From the NCBI GenBank assembly GCA_934317185.1, contig CAKREJ010000006.1, positions 1-37,048 on the forward strand: 37,048 nt of DNA, given 5' to 3'. This document shows positions 35,171 through 37,048 of the stretch, piece by piece (position 1 is the stretch's first letter; each line of letters opens with the position of its first letter). The translations under genes and the position numbers were made by a program. Source of the stretch: an uncultured Anaerobutyricum sp. Its GTDB lineage: Bacteria; Bacillota; Clostridia; Lachnospirales; Lachnospiraceae. The notes under the pieces are model-generated. The model saw only the letters and a list, made by a program, of their open reading frames with translations, searched no databases and was not told where the DNA came from.

Positions 35171-35584
35171 ATGGCTAACGTAAAAGAACTATTAAAAGCA
35201 GAAGAGAATGGAAGCTTAAGCTTTGGAGATTACAGTCTTCCACAGAAGACAAAGCTTGATGATTTTTCATTTGAAGGCGATGTATATAAAGTCAAAACTT
35301 TTCAGGAGATTACTCGCTTAGAGAAAAATGGAGGAGTTGTATACGAATCTGTTCCGGGTTCTGCCGTACATGGCTATAAAGAGACAGAACGTCAGATTAT
35401 TTTTGAGACAGAGGCTTCTGATGATGTTCAGATTACACTTGAAGTAGAACCTGAAAAGGAATATAAAGTATTTGTTAATGACACGAATATCGGAAAGCTT
35501 AAGTCTAGTCTTAGTGGAAAGATTAGTTTTAGTATTGAGTTAGATGCAGGAGAAACTGCAAAGGTTCAAGTAGTGAAATTATAA
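35171..35584 (+). CDS. Conserved Lachnospiraceae protein of unknown function
   Basis: 137 residues from the ATG at 35171 (GGAGG before it). An upstream in-frame ATG at 35090 would lie in the promoter. There is no signal peptide or membrane segment. The first half has VKELLKAEENGSLSFGDYSL and YKVKTFQEITRLEKNGGVVYESVPGSAVHGYK. The second half looks like a small beta-sandwich (VQITLEVEPEKEYKVFVNDTNIG, then LSGKISFSIELDAGETAKVQV). From memory, similar proteins are often labelled endosialidase in databases; nothing here supports a catalytic site, so that label is not adopted. It stands between clpC and radA with its own promoter. Confidence 0.75.
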   Translation: MANVKELLKAEENGSLSFGDYSLPQKTKLDDFSFEGDVYKVKTFQEITRLEKNGGVVYESVPGSAVHGYKETERQIIFETEASDDVQITLEVEPEKEYKVFVNDTNIGKLKSSLSGKISFSIELDAGETAKVQVVKL

Positions 35585-35703
35585 TACATATTGTAAAAAA
35601 CTTTGAAAAGTTCGGAAAATAAAAAGATAGTTTTATTTTATAACATACAGGTAATAAGATATTCTTTTTATTTTTCGAACTTCTTTTATTTTTACAATAT
35701 GTA
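35585..35703. repeat. Second long imperfect palindrome, before radA
   Basis: Arms 35585-35599 and 35689-35703 are perfect complements over 15 bp. Arms 35608-35627 and 35663-35682 match over 20 bp with one G-U pair. The outer arm starts at the base after the stop of the upstream gene. The element is almost pure A/T. It could end transcription in both directions, or be a MITE-like or cruciform element. It shares the 14-mer CTTTTTATTTTTCG with the element at 19-183. Confidence 0.8.
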
Positions 35704-35737
35704 ATAACAGAAAGTAAGAATAGAAGGGAAATTATTT

Positions 35738-37048
35738 ATGGCAAAAGCAAAGGCGAAAACCGTATTTTTTTGTAAAGAATGTGGATACGAAACGCCAAAA
35801 TGGATGGGACAGTGTCCTGGCTGTCACCAATGGAATACAATGACAGAAGAGAAGGTAAGTTCGGTATCAAAAGGGGCGGGAAGAAGAGGAGAGAGTCTTC
35901 CCCGTCAGCAGCTTACTGGATTATTTGAAGTTTCTATGGAAGAAGAAGACCGGTCAAGTTCAGGTATTTTGGAACTTGACCGGGTTCTTGGTGGGGGAAT
36001 CGTAAAAGGTTCACTCACTTTAGTTGGTGGAGATCCCGGCATTGGAAAGTCAACATTACTGCTACAGATTTGTCGTTATCAGGCAAACAGCGGGAAAAAG
36101 GTAGTTTATGTTTCCGGGGAGGAGTCTTTAAAGCAGATTAAGATGCGGGCACAGAGGCTTGGTGGCTTTAAACAGAATGTGTTTCTTCTTTGTGAGACAG
36201 ATATCAATGCGGCAGCAGAAGCTGTAAGAGAGGCAAAGCCAGATATGGTTGTTGTTGATTCTGTGCAGACGATGTACAGTGAAGAAATCACTTCGGCAGC
36301 AGGAAGTGTCAGTCAGGTTCGAGAGGTGACATCTATATTAATGCAGCTTGCGAAGGTAGAAGGGATTGCAGTGTTTTTAGTTGGTCATGTGACAAAAGAA
36401 GGCGTAGTGGCAGGACCTAAAACATTAGAGCATATGGTAGATACTGTGCTGTATTTTGAAGGAGACCAGACTGCGATATACCGAATTCTCAGAGGAGTAA
36501 AGAACCGATTTGGCTCAACGAATGAGATTGGTGTGTTCGAAATGAAGGAGCAGGGTCTTGTGGAAGTAGAGAATCCTTCGAAAGTAATGCTTGATGGAAG
36601 GCCGACGGATGCATCAGGTTCCGTTGTTGTATGTTCTATGGAAGGAACAAGACCTTTGCTCATTGAAATCCAGGCATTAGTTTCTCCAACAAGCTTTAAT
36701 ATGCCAAGACGTACCACTGTAGGAATTGATTTTAACAGAGTGAATCTTTTATTGGCAGTTCTTGAAAAGAAGGCTGGAATGCAGCTTGGCGGCTGTGATG
36801 CCTATGTCAATCTTGCCGGAGGGATGAAGCTTGGAGAACCGGCAATTGATCTTGGAATCATCTGTGCGGTGGTATCAAGTTATCGCAATCTTCCGGTTCA
36901 TGAGGGAACATTAATTTTTGGTGAGGTAGGTCTTACTGGAGAAGTTCGTGGTGTCAGTCATGTAGAACAGCGACTTGCCGAAGCGATTAAGATGGGATTT
37001 ACCAGATGTATTATGCCAAAAACGAATGCCGAAGTACTTGGAGATAAC
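35738..37048 (+). CDS. radA: DNA repair protein RadA, cut by the window end
   Basis: A RecA-like ATPase that helps branch migration and recombination repair. 437 codons are visible with no stop before the window end; the family is usually about 455, so only a short C-terminal piece is missing. The zinc finger is C12-KE-C15 and C26-PG-C29. Walker A is G97-GDPGIGK-S105, the RadA-specific motif is K255-NRFG259, and the C-terminal Lon-like domain begins near residue 300 (DAYVNLAGGMKLGEPAIDLGI). RBS AGAAGGGAA before the ATG. clpC-radA proximity is conserved in Firmicutes. Confidence 0.96.
   Translation, partial: MAKAKAKTVFFCKECGYETPKWMGQCPGCHQWNTMTEEKVSSVSKGAGRRGESLPRQQLTGLFEVSMEEEDRSSSGILELDRVLGGGIVKGSLTLVGGDPGIGKSTLLLQICRYQANSGKKVVYVSGEESLKQIKMRAQRLGGFKQNVFLLCETDINAAAEAVREAKPDMVVVDSVQTMYSEEITSAAGSVSQVREVTSILMQLAKVEGIAVFLVGHVTKEGVVAGPKTLEHMVDTVLYFEGDQTAIYRILRGVKNRFGSTNEIGVFEMKEQGLVEVENPSKVMLDGRPTDASGSVVVCSMEGTRPLLIEIQALVSPTSFNMPRRTTVGIDFNRVNLLLAVLEKKAGMQLGGCDAYVNLAGGMKLGEPAIDLGIICAVVSSYRNLPVHEGTLIFGEVGLTGEVRGVSHVEQRLAEAIKMGFTRCIMPKTNAEVLGDN

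Noticed and set aside
1..37048. CRISPR array, prophage or insertion sequence
   Set aside because: No regularly spaced direct repeats, transposase, integrase or phage structural gene was seen.

Overview
The window is a low-GC Gram-positive chromosome segment, almost certainly from an anaerobic Clostridia of the family Lachnospiraceae. Support for this: TTGACA/TATAAT-type promoters, strong GGAGG ribosome binding sites, infC starting at ATT in an infC-rpmI-rplT operon, a HydE [FeFe]-hydrogenase maturase, a single-chain PurL, a translocase of the FtsK/SpoIIIE type and many small cell-wall proteins. A species name cannot be proven from the sequence; an Anaerobutyricum/Eubacterium hallii-like gut bacterium would fit. 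No phage, IS transposase, CRISPR array or rRNA was seen.

Layout. 1-245: a large palindromic intergenic element, then the comEB promoter. 246-725: comEB (dCMP deaminase). 800-2218: infC-rpmI-rplT with a structured attenuator leader and terminator. 2285-4104: a cell-wall glucosaminidase and a membrane-anchored SH3-like protein. 4187-4678: two identical tRNA-Leu(AAG) genes, each with its own promoter and terminator. 4793-12814: ABC-F ATPase, DUF1015 protein, zinc-dependent phospholipase C-like protein, a D-Ala-D-Ala carboxypeptidase homologue with an altered active-site motif, PspC, HydE and ROK glucokinase. 12834-13566 (minus strand): luxS and a small Cys-rich protein. 13709-15628: two M14-type deacylase paralogues, the second lacking a zinc ligand. 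15809-19567: purL. 19686-21947: pnp behind a long leader hairpin. 21974-24740: a single-TRD HsdS-like protein, an HsdM-like protein that has lost both catalytic motifs, and an orphan solute-binding lipoprotein. 24907-31987: tepA, ftsK/spoIIIE, folD, rimO, pgsA, pncC. 32107-35048: GntR regulator and clpC. 35171-37048: a conserved protein of unknown function, a second long palindrome, and radA cut by the window end.

How it fits together. The order pnp - tepA - spoIIIE - pgsA - cinA and the clpC - radA pair also exist in Bacillus, so the backbone is old Firmicutes synteny. Against it two substitutions stand out. A degenerate restriction-modification-like pair plus a lipoprotein sits between pnp and tepA. 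A small GntR-type regulator sits where ctsR-mcsA-mcsB would precede clpC.

The best candidates for something undescribed are the catalytically empty HsdM/HsdS-like pair and the palindromic intergenic elements at 19-183, 12769-12814 and 35585-35703, the first two of which share sequence. Interesting regulation is also visible at infC (AUU start plus attenuator) and at pnp (leader hairpin).
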